NCBI GenBank assembly: GCA_035638775.1 | Contig: DASQZJ010000020.1 | Span: forward strand, 1-64,000 | Source: DASQZJ01 sp035638775 | GTDB taxonomy: Bacteria; Pseudomonadota; Gammaproteobacteria; UBA5335; SLRW01 | Length of the DNA: 64,000 bases | Direction: 5' to 3' | Shown here: positions 55,374-64,000 of the stretch, in pieces | Layout of the letters: the number at the start of each line of letters is the position of its first letter | Position numbering within the stretch: the stretch's first letter is position 1 | Position numbers and translations under genes: made by a program | The notes under the pieces: generated by a model | Databases searched by the model: none | Told to the model about the DNA's origin: nothing | What the model saw: the letters and a program-made list of their open reading frames with translations, nothing else

Positions 55374-55396
55374 GTTCCCGTTTTCGGGGGAAGAAC

Positions 55397-55870
55397 ATGA
55401 AAGGTCAGCCGGAGACCCGCGCCCGAGTCGTCGCCGCGCTCGTCGCGGCCGCGATCGTGATCGCGGCCGTATGGACGCTTCCTGCCCTCGCTGACATCTA
55501 CCGCTGGCACGACGCCAGCGGCGGGCTGCACTTCGGCGACAACCCCCCTGCCGGGGTCGACGCCACCCGCATCACCCCGCAGAGCAACAGCATCGACACG
55601 GGCAATCCGCAGGCGACCGAGAAGCGCCTGCAGAAGCAGATCGGGCAGCAGGACCGGCAGCAGCAGAAGGCCCATGAGGCCGCTCGGCAGCAGCAGCGCA
55701 AGCAGCAGCAGTGCCGGCAGCTGCACCAGCGGCTGACCGCCCTGGAGAACCATCCGCGGATCCTGCTGCACGAGAAGAACGGGAACACACGGCGCCTGAC
55801 CGAGGAACAGCGCCAGGCGCGCATCAAGCGGCTGCGCAAGGAGATCAGCGCCAACTGCCCGGGTTCGTAG
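55397..55870 (+). CDS. DUF4124-domain periplasmic protein
   Basis: A 157-aa exported protein of unknown function. The N-terminus has a signal anchor (residues 9-31, VVAALVAAAIVIAAVWTLPA) with cleavage near ALA. The DUF4124 motif DIYRWHDASGGLHFGDNPPAG follows directly, and then a Gln-rich helical region (residues 75-110, with QQDRQQQKAHEAARQQQRKQ) and a basic C-terminus (RQARIKRLRKEI) complete the protein. Coiled-coil behaviour is likely. DUF4124 proteins are common in Gamma- and Betaproteobacteria, and none has an assigned activity. It is followed by tal 23 bases away. Confidence 0.88.
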   Translation: MKGQPETRARVVAALVAAAIVIAAVWTLPALADIYRWHDASGGLHFGDNPPAGVDATRITPQSNSIDTGNPQATEKRLQKQIGQQDRQQQKAHEAARQQQRKQQQCRQLHQRLTALENHPRILLHEKNGNTRRLTEEQRQARIKRLRKEISANCPGS

Positions 55871-55893
55871 AAACCGTCGAGGAGAGAGCATCC

Positions 55894-56874
55894 ATGCCGG
55901 ACGCGACCGCGACCACCGACAGGCTGCAGCAACTGCGAGAGGTCACCACGGTCGTCGCCGATACGGGCGATATCGAGTCGATCCGCGGCTACCGACCGAC
56001 CGACGCGACCACCAATCCCTCGCTCATTCTCAAGGCTTCCGGCGACACGCGCACCGAGCGCCTGCTCGCGGACGCGATCGAATGGGGCCGCACGCGCGGC
56101 AGCTCCGACGCGGAGCGACGCGACGCCGCTCTGACCCGGCTGTCGGTGAACTTCGGCTGCGAGATCCTGGAGCTGATTCCGGGACGCGTATCCACGGAGG
56201 TCGATGCCCGGCTTTCCTTCGATGCCCGCGCCAGCGTGGACAAGGCGCGCGCGCTCATCGCGCTGTACGAGGCCGAAGGCATCAGCCGCGAGCGCGTGCT
56301 GATCAAGCTCGCCTCGACGTGGGAGGGCATCCGGGCCGCGCGAGATCTGGAGCGCGACGGAATCCACTGCAACATGACCCTGATGTTCACCCTGTGCCAG
56401 GCGGCCGCCAGTGCCGAGGCGGGCGCGACGCTGATCTCGCCGTTCGTCGGGCGCATCACCGACTGGCACAAGAAGGCGCGCGGCGTCGAGCACTTCCCGG
56501 CCGCCGAGGATCCCGGCGTACGCTCGGTTCAGCAGATCTACGGCTATTGCAAGAAGTTCGGCTACGACACCCAGGTCATGGGGGCCAGCTTCCGCAACGT
56601 CGACCAGGTCCTCGAGCTGGCCGGCTGCGACCTGCTGACGATCTCGCCGGAGCTGCTGGAAGAGCTGAGCGGCAGCAGTGGCGACGTGACCCGCAAGCTC
56701 ACCCCCGAGGCGGCGGTGAACAGCGATATCGAGCCCATGCGCCTGGACGAGCCCGCGTTCCGCTGGCAGCTCAACGAGGACCCGATGGCCACGGAGAAGC
56801 TGGCCGAAGGAATCCGGCGCTTCGCCGCGGACGCGATCAAGCTGGAGAGCCTGCTGGTCGAGAAGGGGCTGTAG
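55894..56874 (+). CDS. tal: Transaldolase
   Basis: Moves a dihydroxyacetone unit in the non-oxidative pentose phosphate pathway. The 326-aa protein is of the long, E. coli TalB-like class. It shows TTNPSLILKAS near residue 40 (family signature TTNPSL), the Schiff-base Lys138 in LIKLASTWEGI, and the NMTLMF and SPFVGRITDWHKK blocks. The ATG at 55894 is preceded by GGAGAGAG. It is convergent with the second GGDEF gene, with only about 26 bases between them. Confidence 0.97.
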   Translation: MPDATATTDRLQQLREVTTVVADTGDIESIRGYRPTDATTNPSLILKASGDTRTERLLADAIEWGRTRGSSDAERRDAALTRLSVNFGCEILELIPGRVSTEVDARLSFDARASVDKARALIALYEAEGISRERVLIKLASTWEGIRAARDLERDGIHCNMTLMFTLCQAAASAEAGATLISPFVGRITDWHKKARGVEHFPAAEDPGVRSVQQIYGYCKKFGYDTQVMGASFRNVDQVLELAGCDLLTISPELLEELSGSSGDVTRKLTPEAAVNSDIEPMRLDEPAFRWQLNEDPMATEKLAEGIRRFAADAIKLESLLVEKGL

Positions 56875-56900
56875 CCCGTGTCACGGGGCGTCCCCGCCCG

Positions 56901-58133
56901 TCAGGCGGCGTACTCCTCGATGCGCCGGCGGCCCCCGTGCTTGGCACGGTACAGCGCCTGATCGGTGCGCACCACCAGCTCCAGCGGATCGACGGCGTCA
57001 TCACCTTCCAGGCAGGCCATGCCGACGCTCACGGTGACCTCGCCGGCGACCGGTGAATCCGCGTGCGGCAGCTCCAGCGCACGGACGTTCTGCAGGATCC
57101 GGCGGGCCACCTCGAGGGCGCCCCGGCGACCGGCTTCCGGCAGCAGCACCGCGAACTCCTCCCCGCCGTAGCGGGCCGCCAGGTCGCTGGTGCGCCGGGT
57201 CGCCGACTGGATCGCCCACGCCACCCGGCGCAGACACTCATCGCCGGCCACGTGCCCGTAGCAGTCGTTGTAGGCCTTGAAGTGGTCGATGTCGACCATC
57301 AGCAGGGCGAGCCCTTCATCGGGCGCCGGCGAGCTGCCGCCCGGCATGGCCCGGCGCTCCCGCGCGGCCTGCCACTCCCGTTCCAGCGCCTCGTCGAAGT
57401 GGCGGCGATTGGCGACGCCCGTGAGGGCGTCCAGCAGCGAGAGCTGCTGCAGCGAACGGTTCGCGCGGTCCAGCGCCCGGCTCTTGCGGGCGAGCTCTTC
57501 ATTCTGCTGCTGGATCAGCTCGTTCTGCGACTGCTGCTGGCGGTAGAGCCGGACGATCGCCTTCCTCTGGCGCACGTTGATTTCGTTCAGCAGCGCCATG
57601 ATCACGATGAGCGCGCCCCAGCATACCTGGAACATCGCCAGCTCCGGCGGCGTGAGCGTGTGCGGATTTTGCGGTGCGAACGCGTAGAGCACGTCGATGA
57701 ACACCGTCATCGCCGCGCCCATCACCAGGGGCGGTCGCATGCCCGCCTGCTGCAGGCCCATGAAGCTGATTACCGCCGGCGCCCCGATGGTGATGACGAA
57801 CACGGTCAGCAGCGTGAAGCCGTCGAGGTAGTACAGCATCAGTGGCAGCATCGCGTGCAGACCGGCGAAGAACAGGCCCACGGCCCGGAATGACCAGCCG
57901 GTGCGGCGGTACAGGGGCGTGCGGAAATACAGGTAGTTGACCGCGATCACGCCCGCGGCCAGGACGAACATCCAGCGGAGGTCGGCCGGGGTCGTGCGGG
58001 ACAGGCCCAGCCGGTGCGTCACCTCGACCAGCAGGGCCAGCACCAGCCAGAACACGCTGCCGGTGAGCGCGGTGCGGATCGCCAGACGGCGCTTGCGCCC
58101 GATCGAATTTTCGCCTGACTCGGTATGTGCCAT
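56901..58133 (-). CDS. Membrane-bound diguanylate cyclase (GGDEF)
   Basis: A 410-aa diguanylate cyclase with a membrane module of about six helices (residues 20-190), a coiled coil (RLYRQQQSQNELIQQQNEEL) and a GGDEF domain. The active site reads ARYGGEEF, with RTSD as an RxxD inhibitory site five residues upstream, and LTGVANRRHFDEALE and MVDIDHFKAYNDCYGH as nucleotide/metal blocks. Start chosen at the ATG 58133; the frame is open upstream but unlike a coding sequence. The layout is like the other cyclase in this window, and both retain feedback inhibition, so c-di-GMP output is likely tuned rather than constitutive. Confidence 0.92.
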   Translation of the reverse strand: MAHTESGENSIGRKRRLAIRTALTGSVFWLVLALLVEVTHRLGLSRTTPADLRWMFVLAAGVIAVNYLYFRTPLYRRTGWSFRAVGLFFAGLHAMLPLMLYYLDGFTLLTVFVITIGAPAVISFMGLQQAGMRPPLVMGAAMTVFIDVLYAFAPQNPHTLTPPELAMFQVCWGALIVIMALLNEINVRQRKAIVRLYRQQQSQNELIQQQNEELARKSRALDRANRSLQQLSLLDALTGVANRRHFDEALEREWQAARERRAMPGGSSPAPDEGLALLMVDIDHFKAYNDCYGHVAGDECLRRVAWAIQSATRRTSDLAARYGGEEFAVLLPEAGRRGALEVARRILQNVRALELPHADSPVAGEVTVSVGMACLEGDDAVDPLELVVRTDQALYRAKHGGRRRIEEYAA

Positions 58134-58353
58134 CAGCCAATTTCCCGCCGCCGCCCGGGGGCCCGGATTCCATCGACGGAGTCGGTTCTCGTTCTTGTCC
58201 GTTCTGCTTCCCTGGCTGTGCGGGTTCATTTTGCGACGGACGGAACGGGCGCCGGCTGGCAAACCGACGAACGGTAGGTGCGCATCGACGACCCTGCCGT
58301 CGCCGGCGGGCACGGTCGGCACCGGTCACCGCTTCCCCGCGCGGGGACCTGGT

Positions 58354-59529
58354 TCAGCGCAGCTCGCGCGAGCTCTTGCCGAGCACCTGGCGGGCGACGA
58401 TGAGCTGCTGGATCTGCTGCGTGCCTTCGAAGATGTCCAGGATCTTGGAATCCCGCGCCCACTTCTCCAGCAGCTCCTGCTCGCCGTAGCCCACGCCGGC
58501 GCACAGCTCGACACAGCGCAGCGCGATGGCGTTGCCCATGCGCCCGGCCTTGGCCTTGGAGATGGAAGCCTGGAGCGAGTTGGCCTTGCCGTTGTCCGCC
58601 ATCCAGGCCGCCTGCAGGGTCAGGAGTCGCGCCGCCTCCCAGTCCGCCTCCATGCGGTACAGCTCGGCCTCCAGGGCCGAGGACGCGTTCGGTGCACGGC
58701 TGTAGTCGGCGCTGACGCCCTCGTCCCGAAGCAGCTCGCGGGTGCGTTCCAGCGCCGCGCGCGCCACCCCGACCGCCATCGCCGCGACCACCGGCCGGGT
58801 GTTGTCGAAGGTCTGCATCACGCCGCCGAAACCGCTCTTGCTGACCTCGGAGCTGCCAAGGATGTTGTCCTTCGGGATACGGCAGTCGGTGAAGCTGATC
58901 GCGGCGGTGTCGGAAGCCCGGATGCCGAGCTTCTTCTCCAGGCGCACCATCTCCATGCCCGGGGTCCCCTTCTCGACCACGAAGGACTTGATCCCGGCCT
59001 TGCCGGCGGAGCGGTCGACGGTCGCCCAGACGACGACGGCCTCGCAGCGGTCTCCCGCCGTGACGAAGATCTTCTCGCCGTTGAGCACCCACTCGTCGCC
59101 ATCGAGCTTCGCGGTCGTCTGGATCGCGGCCGAGTCGGATCCCGCGCCTGGCTCCGTGATCGCCATCGCGGCCCACTTGTCGCCGAAGCGCTGCTTCTGC
59201 TCGGGCGTGGCGACCGCGGCGATGGCGGCGTTGCCCAGGCCGCGCCCCGGGATCGTGAGGGTCAGGCCGGTGTCGCCCCAGCAAAGCTCGGTCATGGCAA
59301 CCACGGAGGACATGTTGCTGCCGTTGCGCACGCCTTCCGACGGGTTGCTCGAGCCGCCGCCCATGACGCCGGAGTCGCCCGCGGCGTCGCGCATCATGTC
59401 CAGTTCCTTGGGATATTCGTGCTCGGCCCGATCGTACTTGCGCGAGATGGGCCGGAACAGCGCCTCCGACACCTGGCGCATGGTGCTCTGAACGTTCTGC
59501 AGCTTCTCGGGTAGGTCCAGGTTGATCAT
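58354..59529 (-). CDS. Acyl-CoA dehydrogenase (FadE-like), downstream partner
   Basis: FAD-dependent alpha,beta-dehydrogenation of an acyl-CoA. The 391-aa protein has MAITEPGAGSDSAAIQTTA (FAD/substrate signature), FTDCRIPKDNILG, the AELYRMEADWEAARLL helix and the catalytic Glu in KILDIFEGTQQIQQLIV near the C-terminus. The order of segments matches single-domain short acyl-CoA dehydrogenases. It lies 25 bases after a second, diverged dehydrogenase gene, so the two may form a heteromer or act in series. Chain length cannot be read. Confidence 0.92.
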   Translation of the reverse strand: MINLDLPEKLQNVQSTMRQVSEALFRPISRKYDRAEHEYPKELDMMRDAAGDSGVMGGGSSNPSEGVRNGSNMSSVVAMTELCWGDTGLTLTIPGRGLGNAAIAAVATPEQKQRFGDKWAAMAITEPGAGSDSAAIQTTAKLDGDEWVLNGEKIFVTAGDRCEAVVVWATVDRSAGKAGIKSFVVEKGTPGMEMVRLEKKLGIRASDTAAISFTDCRIPKDNILGSSEVSKSGFGGVMQTFDNTRPVVAAMAVGVARAALERTRELLRDEGVSADYSRAPNASSALEAELYRMEADWEAARLLTLQAAWMADNGKANSLQASISKAKAGRMGNAIALRCVELCAGVGYGEQELLEKWARDSKILDIFEGTQQIQQLIVARQVLGKSSRELR

Positions 59530-59554
59530 GACGGGAAACCTCTCGTTCGGCGGG

Positions 59555-60673
59555 TCAGACGCAGAAGCAGCCTTCCAGCATCGCTGCGCCGCGCAGGTTG
59601 CGGTACCAGAGTTCCACCGGATGCTCCTGGGTAAAGCCGTGGCCACCGAGCAGCTGCACCCCGTTGGTGCCGATCTCCATGGCTTTTCGGGTGCACTGCA
59701 CCCAGGCAAGAAAGGCCTCGCGATGGAAGTCCAGCCCCTGCTCCGCGCGGCTCGCCGCACGCCAGGTGAGCAGCCGCATGCCGTCCAGCTCGATGGCGAT
59801 GTCGGCGATCATGAACGCCACCGCCTGCTTGTGGCTGATCGGCTCGCCGAAGGCCTTGCGTTCGTTGGCGTAATCGCGGGTGTACTCCAGCACCGCCTGG
59901 CAGGTCCCGACCGCGGCGGCGGAGAGACCCAGGCGGCAGAGATCCAGCAGCCGCGCGTAATCGAAGGGCTCGCCCTCGCCCAGCAGCGCGGACGCCGGGA
60001 GCCGGCAGCCGTCGAGCACCACGCGCCCCGGCTCCAGTCCGCGCAGGCCCATGTAGCGTTCCGCCTCCACGCTGACGCCCTCGCTACCCGCCGGCACCAG
60101 GAACCCGCGGGGCCCCTCGCCTTCGAGATCCGCGATCACGACGGTCAGCTCCGCGCGCCGTGCCAGGGGGACCAGGGACTTGGTGCCCTCGAGCACGAAT
60201 CCCGCGCCGTCCCGCCGCGCCCGGGTGGCCAGGGAACCGGCGTCGAAGCCGGGCCGCGGCTCGGCCAGCGCGACGGTGGCCGCATGGAAGCTCTCCTCCG
60301 CGAACCGCGGCAGCCAGTCGTCCTTCTGCGAGGCCGACCCCTGGTCCAGCAGCAGGTTCGCCACGCCCAGCGGAGCCAGCGCCGCCAGCGCCAATCCCAT
60401 GTCGCCGCGGGCGAGATCCTCGGCGATCAGGACATTGGATACCGGTGACCGCTCCAGGCCGGCACCACCGTACTCCTCGGGCAAGACCACGCTGGCGACG
60501 CCGAGCCCGGCGCTGCCGTCCAGGAATGCATCCGGAACAGCGCCGGATTCGTCGACCCTGCGCGCGAGCGGCGCGATCTCGCTCGCCGCGAAACGCTGCA
60601 TGGTCTCACGCGTGAGTTGCTGCTCATCGGTCAGCGTCAGGTCGAACAGTGCCGTTTGCGTGCCATCGCTCAT
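59555..60673 (-). CDS. Acyl-CoA dehydrogenase, upstream partner
   Basis: A 372-aa acyl-CoA dehydrogenase-fold protein. Conserved parts include LPEEYGGAGLERSPVSNVL, VALAEPRPGFDAGSLATRARRDGAGF and ELDGMRLLTWRAAS. The C-terminal NGVQLLGGHGFTQEHPVELWYRNLRG and AAMLEGCFCV carries the likely Glu before Gly. It is shorter and more diverged than its neighbour, and the FAD loop differs. The start is the ATG at 60673 because GGAGGA sits just before it; upstream ATGs at 60685 and 60691 are in frame but lack such a site. Confidence 0.9.
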   Translation of the reverse strand: MSDGTQTALFDLTLTDEQQLTRETMQRFAASEIAPLARRVDESGAVPDAFLDGSAGLGVASVVLPEEYGGAGLERSPVSNVLIAEDLARGDMGLALAALAPLGVANLLLDQGSASQKDDWLPRFAEESFHAATVALAEPRPGFDAGSLATRARRDGAGFVLEGTKSLVPLARRAELTVVIADLEGEGPRGFLVPAGSEGVSVEAERYMGLRGLEPGRVVLDGCRLPASALLGEGEPFDYARLLDLCRLGLSAAAVGTCQAVLEYTRDYANERKAFGEPISHKQAVAFMIADIAIELDGMRLLTWRAASRAEQGLDFHREAFLAWVQCTRKAMEIGTNGVQLLGGHGFTQEHPVELWYRNLRGAAMLEGCFCV

Positions 60674-60850
60674 GGCTTCCTCCATTGACATGTCGCGCCG
60701 TCCCCGGCCCGGGCGCCCGTCCCGCATCCCCTTGCGGTGCCGGTCCGCGGACGGGACCGGGCTGGCCAGCAGCCCCGCAAAAGGCGAGAATCCGCTGTGC
60801 CGCAGCATGCGGCTCCGGACAATTTCCCCTCTCGATTCGGCCAGCCGCCT

Positions 60851-61951
60851 ATGACCCGATACACAGCCAAGTCCACCTTCACGCACGACGAACCGCCCCG
60901 TACCGGCGTGCTGCTCACCAACCTCGGCACGCCCGACGCACCCACGCCGCCGGCCCTGCGGCGCTACCTGGGCGAGTTTCTCGCCGACCCGCGCGTGGTC
61001 GAGATGCCGCGCTGGATCTGGCTGCCGATCCTCCACGGCATCATCCTGCGTACCCGGCCCACGCGCTCCGCGCGCGCCTACCGACGCATCTGGGACGACG
61101 ACGGCTCGCCCCTGCTGAGCATCTCGCGCCGCCAGCGCGCCGGGCTGGCGGAACGCCTGGGCGGCGACAGCCCGGCCGCGCCGCTGGTCGAGCTGGGCAT
61201 GCGCTACGGTCGTCCCGCGATCGCCGACGCGTTGCGGCGGTTGCGCGAGGGCGGCGTCAGACGGCTGCTCGTGTTCCCCCTCTATCCCCAGTATTCGGCG
61301 TCCACGGTCGGTTCCACGTTCGACGCGGTGACCGCCGAGCTGCGCACGTGGCGGTGGGTCCCCGAACTGCGCATGATAACCCATTACCACGATCACCCGG
61401 CCTACATCGAGGCCCTTGCCGCGAGCGTCCGCGACTACTGGGACGCCCACGGACGGGGCGACCGGCTGCTGTTCTCGTTCCACGGGCTGCCCCGCCAGTA
61501 CCTGGTCCAGGGCGACCCCTACCACTGCCAGTGCCAGAGCACCGCGCGCCTCGTGGCGGCGCGCCTCGGGCTCGACGACGACCACTGGCTGGTCGGTTTC
61601 CAGTCCCGTTTCGGTCCGGCCCAGTGGCTGCAGCCCTATACCGATGAAACCGTTCGCCGGCTCGGCCGCGAGGGCATCAACCGCCTCGACGTTGTCTGCC
61701 CCGGCTTCGCGGCCGACTGCCTCGAGACCCTGGAAGAGATCCGCCTGCAGAACGCCGAATTCTTCCGCGAAGCCGGTGGCAGTGAGCTATGTTACATCGA
61801 ATGCCTGAATGATCGCCACGATCATCTCGATGCGCTGCGCCAGATTGCCGTCCGGCAGATGCTCGGCTGGGACGGAGCCGGCGACTCCGGCAGTGCCACG
61901 GATCGCGCAGCCCGGCTTCGCCGCGCCCGCGATATGGGCGCGGATTCCTGA
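60851..61951 (+). CDS. hemH: Ferrochelatase
   Basis: Inserts Fe2+ into protoporphyrin IX, the last step of heme synthesis. The 366-aa protein has the N-terminal TGVLLTNLGTPDAPTPPALRRYL, GMRYGRPAIADAL, VFPLYPQYSASTVGS, the signature LLFSFHGLPRQYLVQGDPYHCQCQ with the catalytic His, FQSRFGPAQWLQPYT, and VVCPGFAADCLETLEEI with a conserved Glu. Lengths and blocks match gammaproteobacterial HemH. The start is the ATG at 60851. The gene diverges from the acyl-CoA dehydrogenases. Confidence 0.97.
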   Translation: MTRYTAKSTFTHDEPPRTGVLLTNLGTPDAPTPPALRRYLGEFLADPRVVEMPRWIWLPILHGIILRTRPTRSARAYRRIWDDDGSPLLSISRRQRAGLAERLGGDSPAAPLVELGMRYGRPAIADALRRLREGGVRRLLVFPLYPQYSASTVGSTFDAVTAELRTWRWVPELRMITHYHDHPAYIEALAASVRDYWDAHGRGDRLLFSFHGLPRQYLVQGDPYHCQCQSTARLVAARLGLDDDHWLVGFQSRFGPAQWLQPYTDETVRRLGREGINRLDVVCPGFAADCLETLEEIRLQNAEFFREAGGSELCYIECLNDRHDHLDALRQIAVRQMLGWDGAGDSGSATDRAARLRRARDMGADS

Positions 61952-62084
61952 CCCTTCGCACCGCTCGTCGGGAATATTGCACGTTTCGACGATACATGCC
62001 GGAATGGCGGAACATCTGCGCCCGCGCATGACTAGCATCCCCTGCGTATACGAATAGTTTACAAATCCGCTTGCGGGGGAAGTC

Positions 62085-63335
62085 ATGACTCGTCTCTTCA
62101 CCAGCCCCTCAAGGGCGCGAGCCGCCATCGCGTTCTCCACCACCCTGTTGCTGTTCGTCGCGTCTCCGGCCGGTGCCGTGCCCTTCGGCACCTTCACGCC
62201 CCGCGCCCAGGCCATGGGCGGGGCGGCGGTCGCCTCCGCCGCCCCGGACGACGGGGCATTCGCCAACCCTGCACTGCTCGCCACCCGCCGGCCCGACGGG
62301 CATTTCTCCTTCGGCGGGCCGATGATCACGGCGCGTGTATCGGGCCGTCGGCACTTCCTGCACGACCTCGACCGGGTCCAGAGCGACTATGCCCGGGCCC
62401 GGAGAGTCGTCGCCGCCTGTGTCGCTCCCTACCGCTGCAACGGCGGCGCGCGCCAGGCGGCCGTGGCCGCGCTGCAGCGACTCCAGCAGAGCCTGGTGCA
62501 GATCAACGGCGACCGGGTCACCGGCGACGCGACCGGCGCCGTGACCATCGGGCTGCCCGGCAACGGCTTCGGCGGCGCCCTGTTCGCCGACAGCCGACTG
62601 GCCGGCGGCGGCCGGGCCGACTACTCCAGTCGCGACCGGAGCCATCTCGAGAGCGCCATCGGCAGCATCAGGAACAGCGGCTCGGCGAATCTCGATCCGT
62701 CCATGACGCTATCCTCCAGCGGCCGGTTCCGCGGTGCACTGATCAGCGAGGCCGGCATCGCGCTGGCGCACCGCTTCGGGAGGATCCTCGCGGCGGGAAT
62801 CGCGCCCAAGGTCCAGCGGGTGGAAACCATCGACTATACTCAGCGCGTGGATCAGGCCAGCATCGACTATCGCAAGGGCACGGCGAGCAGCCATAACCTC
62901 AACGTCGATGCCGGAATCGCTGCCCGGATCGACGACACGTGGCGAGTGGGCCTCGTCGGCCGGGACCTGGTGGCGCAGGACTACCCCACCGTGGCGGGCC
63001 ACACCGTCCGAATCCGGCCCAGCTACCGGCTGGGGATTGCGCGCAACGGGAGCTGGTTCACGCTGGCCGCGGACTACGATCTCAACACCGGCAATCCGGT
63101 CGGCGGTCTCGGCGCCCGCACGCGGTTTCTCAGCGTGGGCGCCGAGCTGGATCTGGACGATACCCTCAAGCTCCGGCTGGGGGTACGCGACAACCGGGCC
63201 GCCCCCGCGGGCACGCGCGCCACGGTGGCGAGCGCGGGGATCGGACTGCGGATCCTGGACGCGCACGTGGATGCCTCGGTCATCGGCAATGGCAACGAAC
63301 TCGGCGCCGGGCTCCAGGCGGGGGTCGCCTTCTGA
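62085..63335 (+). CDS. Conjugal-transfer TraF-like outer-membrane beta-barrel protein
   Basis: A 416-aa exported protein of the TraF/PF13729-like family. It has a signal peptide (residues 1-31, ending SPAGA), then RAQAMGGAAVASAAPDDGAFANPALLA, a motif shared with FadL/OmpP1-type barrels. A region of helices with CVAPYRC follows at about 105-115 (two Cys), then many alternating beta strands toward the C-terminus, ending in Phe (AGVAF), typical of outer-membrane insertion. Despite the family name, no conjugation gene is nearby, so a general outer-membrane role is more likely. The leader contains an 8-base palindrome CGTATACG at 62045-62052. Confidence 0.8.
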   Translation: MTRLFTSPSRARAAIAFSTTLLLFVASPAGAVPFGTFTPRAQAMGGAAVASAAPDDGAFANPALLATRRPDGHFSFGGPMITARVSGRRHFLHDLDRVQSDYARARRVVAACVAPYRCNGGARQAAVAALQRLQQSLVQINGDRVTGDATGAVTIGLPGNGFGGALFADSRLAGGGRADYSSRDRSHLESAIGSIRNSGSANLDPSMTLSSSGRFRGALISEAGIALAHRFGRILAAGIAPKVQRVETIDYTQRVDQASIDYRKGTASSHNLNVDAGIAARIDDTWRVGLVGRDLVAQDYPTVAGHTVRIRPSYRLGIARNGSWFTLAADYDLNTGNPVGGLGARTRFLSVGAELDLDDTLKLRLGVRDNRAAPAGTRATVASAGIGLRILDAHVDASVIGNGNELGAGLQAGVAF

Positions 63336-63406
63336 TCCGGAACCCGGAGGATACCGGAGCCGTCTATGAATGGAGCGAACTTTCCAAGCCACGGGATTCC
63401 CTGCCG

Positions 63407-63952
63407 ATGAACAACCTGGCCAAGAGCCGCCTGAGCCCCTATATCAGCCTGCTGGCCGCGATCGCCCTGACCGGCTGCGCTGGCGTACCGGTCAACACGG
63501 ACTTCGAGCACGGTGCGCCATTCGCCCGGCTGCACACCTTCACCTGGCGTGCCCCGGCGAGCCGGACGGGGAAATCCACCCCGGTCTGGGACAACGAGAT
63601 CTTCGGCCAGCGCGTCGCGCGGGCCGTGCGCGCCGACCTGACGTCGCAGGGCTACAAGTCCGTGCACCCCCCCCGGGCGGACTTCATCGTGACCTACAGT
63701 ACCGCGCAGCGTGAGCGCATGCGCGGCTCGTCGGTCGGCTTCGGCTACTGGACCGGGCCCTGGTTCCTCGATCAGAGCGTCGCGTTCCAGTCCTACCAGG
63801 AGAACACCCTGATCCTCGACGTCATCGACGCCCGTACCGGCCAGCTGATCTGGCGCGGCTGGTCCTCCGGCATCATCGACGAGGACCACATGGATACGAA
63901 AACGGTCACGCGGGTGGTGGACGCCATCCTGAAGGAGTTCCCGCCGCACTGA
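63407..63952 (+). CDS. DUF4136-domain lipoprotein
   Basis: A 181-aa predicted lipoprotein. The signal has LSPYISLLAAIALTGC, with lipobox LTGC and acylated Cys at about residue 24, followed by AGVPVNTDFEHGAPFARLHTFTW, the DUF4136 start with the conserved FARLHTFTW. Further on are the domain core ADFIVTYSTAQRERM and a GGY-rich short segment. The C-terminal LILDVIDARTGQLIWRGWSS and TRVVDAILKEFPP are also diagnostic. Function unknown in the family. It follows the TraF-like gene by about 70 bases and may share its transcript. Confidence 0.9.
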   Translation: MNNLAKSRLSPYISLLAAIALTGCAGVPVNTDFEHGAPFARLHTFTWRAPASRTGKSTPVWDNEIFGQRVARAVRADLTSQGYKSVHPPRADFIVTYSTAQRERMRGSSVGFGYWTGPWFLDQSVAFQSYQENTLILDVIDARTGQLIWRGWSSGIIDEDHMDTKTVTRVVDAILKEFPPH

Positions 63953-64000
63953 GACCCCGTCCGTCCCCGCCCGGCACACCGCATTGCCCGGGCAACCACC

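Noticed and set aside
62085..63335. TraF-like gene as a sign of a conjugative element
   Set aside because: No other conjugation, relaxase, integrase or plasmid gene is present; family naming alone is not evidence of mobility.

Overview
The window is GC-rich chromosomal DNA, very probably from a gammaproteobacterium. The evidence is gene order: spoT-rpoZ-gmk-yicC facing rph-rdgB-hemW, pilMNOPQ-aroK-aroB followed by a dNTPase and gltBD, and tesA divergent from ybbA-ybbP. Together with the high GC content and the paired acyl-CoA dehydrogenases this resembles Ectothiorhodospiraceae/Chromatiales-type lineages, but a genus cannot be fixed from the sequence alone. Coding density is high, many genes overlap by 1-14 bases, and I see no tRNA, rRNA, CRISPR array, insertion sequence or prophage.

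Layout. 1-4047 (minus): yicC-gmk-rpoZ-spoT, covering RNA turnover, GMP kinase, RNA polymerase omega and the (p)ppGpp synthetase/hydrolase; spoT runs off the left edge. 4451-7141 (plus): rph, rdgB, hemW and a small CPXCG zinc-ribbon gene. 7142-7521: an intergenic region with four DnaA-box matches, then rpmE with a clear terminator. 7944-10543: malic enzyme and citrate synthase. 10590-11204 (minus): a nucleotidyltransferase-like unknown. 11707-16803: the type IV pilus assembly operon pilMNOPQ, then aroK, aroB and a dGTPase-like HD hydrolase. 20070-27796: gltB-gltD-pyrF-hemE.

27830-40665 is the accessory-flavoured part. It holds a MerR-type regulator with the residues of a cobalamin photoreceptor (CarH/LitR) and operator-like 11-bp repeats on its own promoter, and a HAD phosphatase. 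It also holds an overlapping tesA-ECF sigma-anti-sigma operon back to back with ybbA-ybbP-patatin, a DNA photolyase-hydroxyacid dehydrogenase-GST operon, and a saccharopine-dehydrogenase-like/VOC pair.

40825-48304 carries malate dehydrogenase, a CorA transporter, a CBS-pair protein, an enoyl-reductase-like MDR protein, a NUDT19-like Nudix protein, a TauD-family dioxygenase and a ThDP enzyme lacking a usual metal-binding Asn. 48305-48810 holds the remnant of a methyltransferase gene. 48811-51514 encodes a two-subunit molybdenum hydroxylase with a Tat signal. 51801-58133 has two membrane diguanylate cyclases around a KAS III-like enzyme, TatD, a DUF4124 protein and transaldolase. 58354-63952 has two acyl-CoA dehydrogenases, ferrochelatase, a TraF-like outer-membrane protein and a DUF4136 lipoprotein.

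Functionally the window is mostly housekeeping: nucleotide quality control, heme synthesis (hemW, hemE, hemH), the TCA/anaplerotic node (malic enzyme, gltA, mdh), nitrogen assimilation (gltBD), shikimate synthesis and pilus assembly. The most interesting items are the putative B12-light switch, the DnaA-box cluster upstream of rpmE, the tesA-sigma-anti-sigma operon and the atypical ThDP enzyme.
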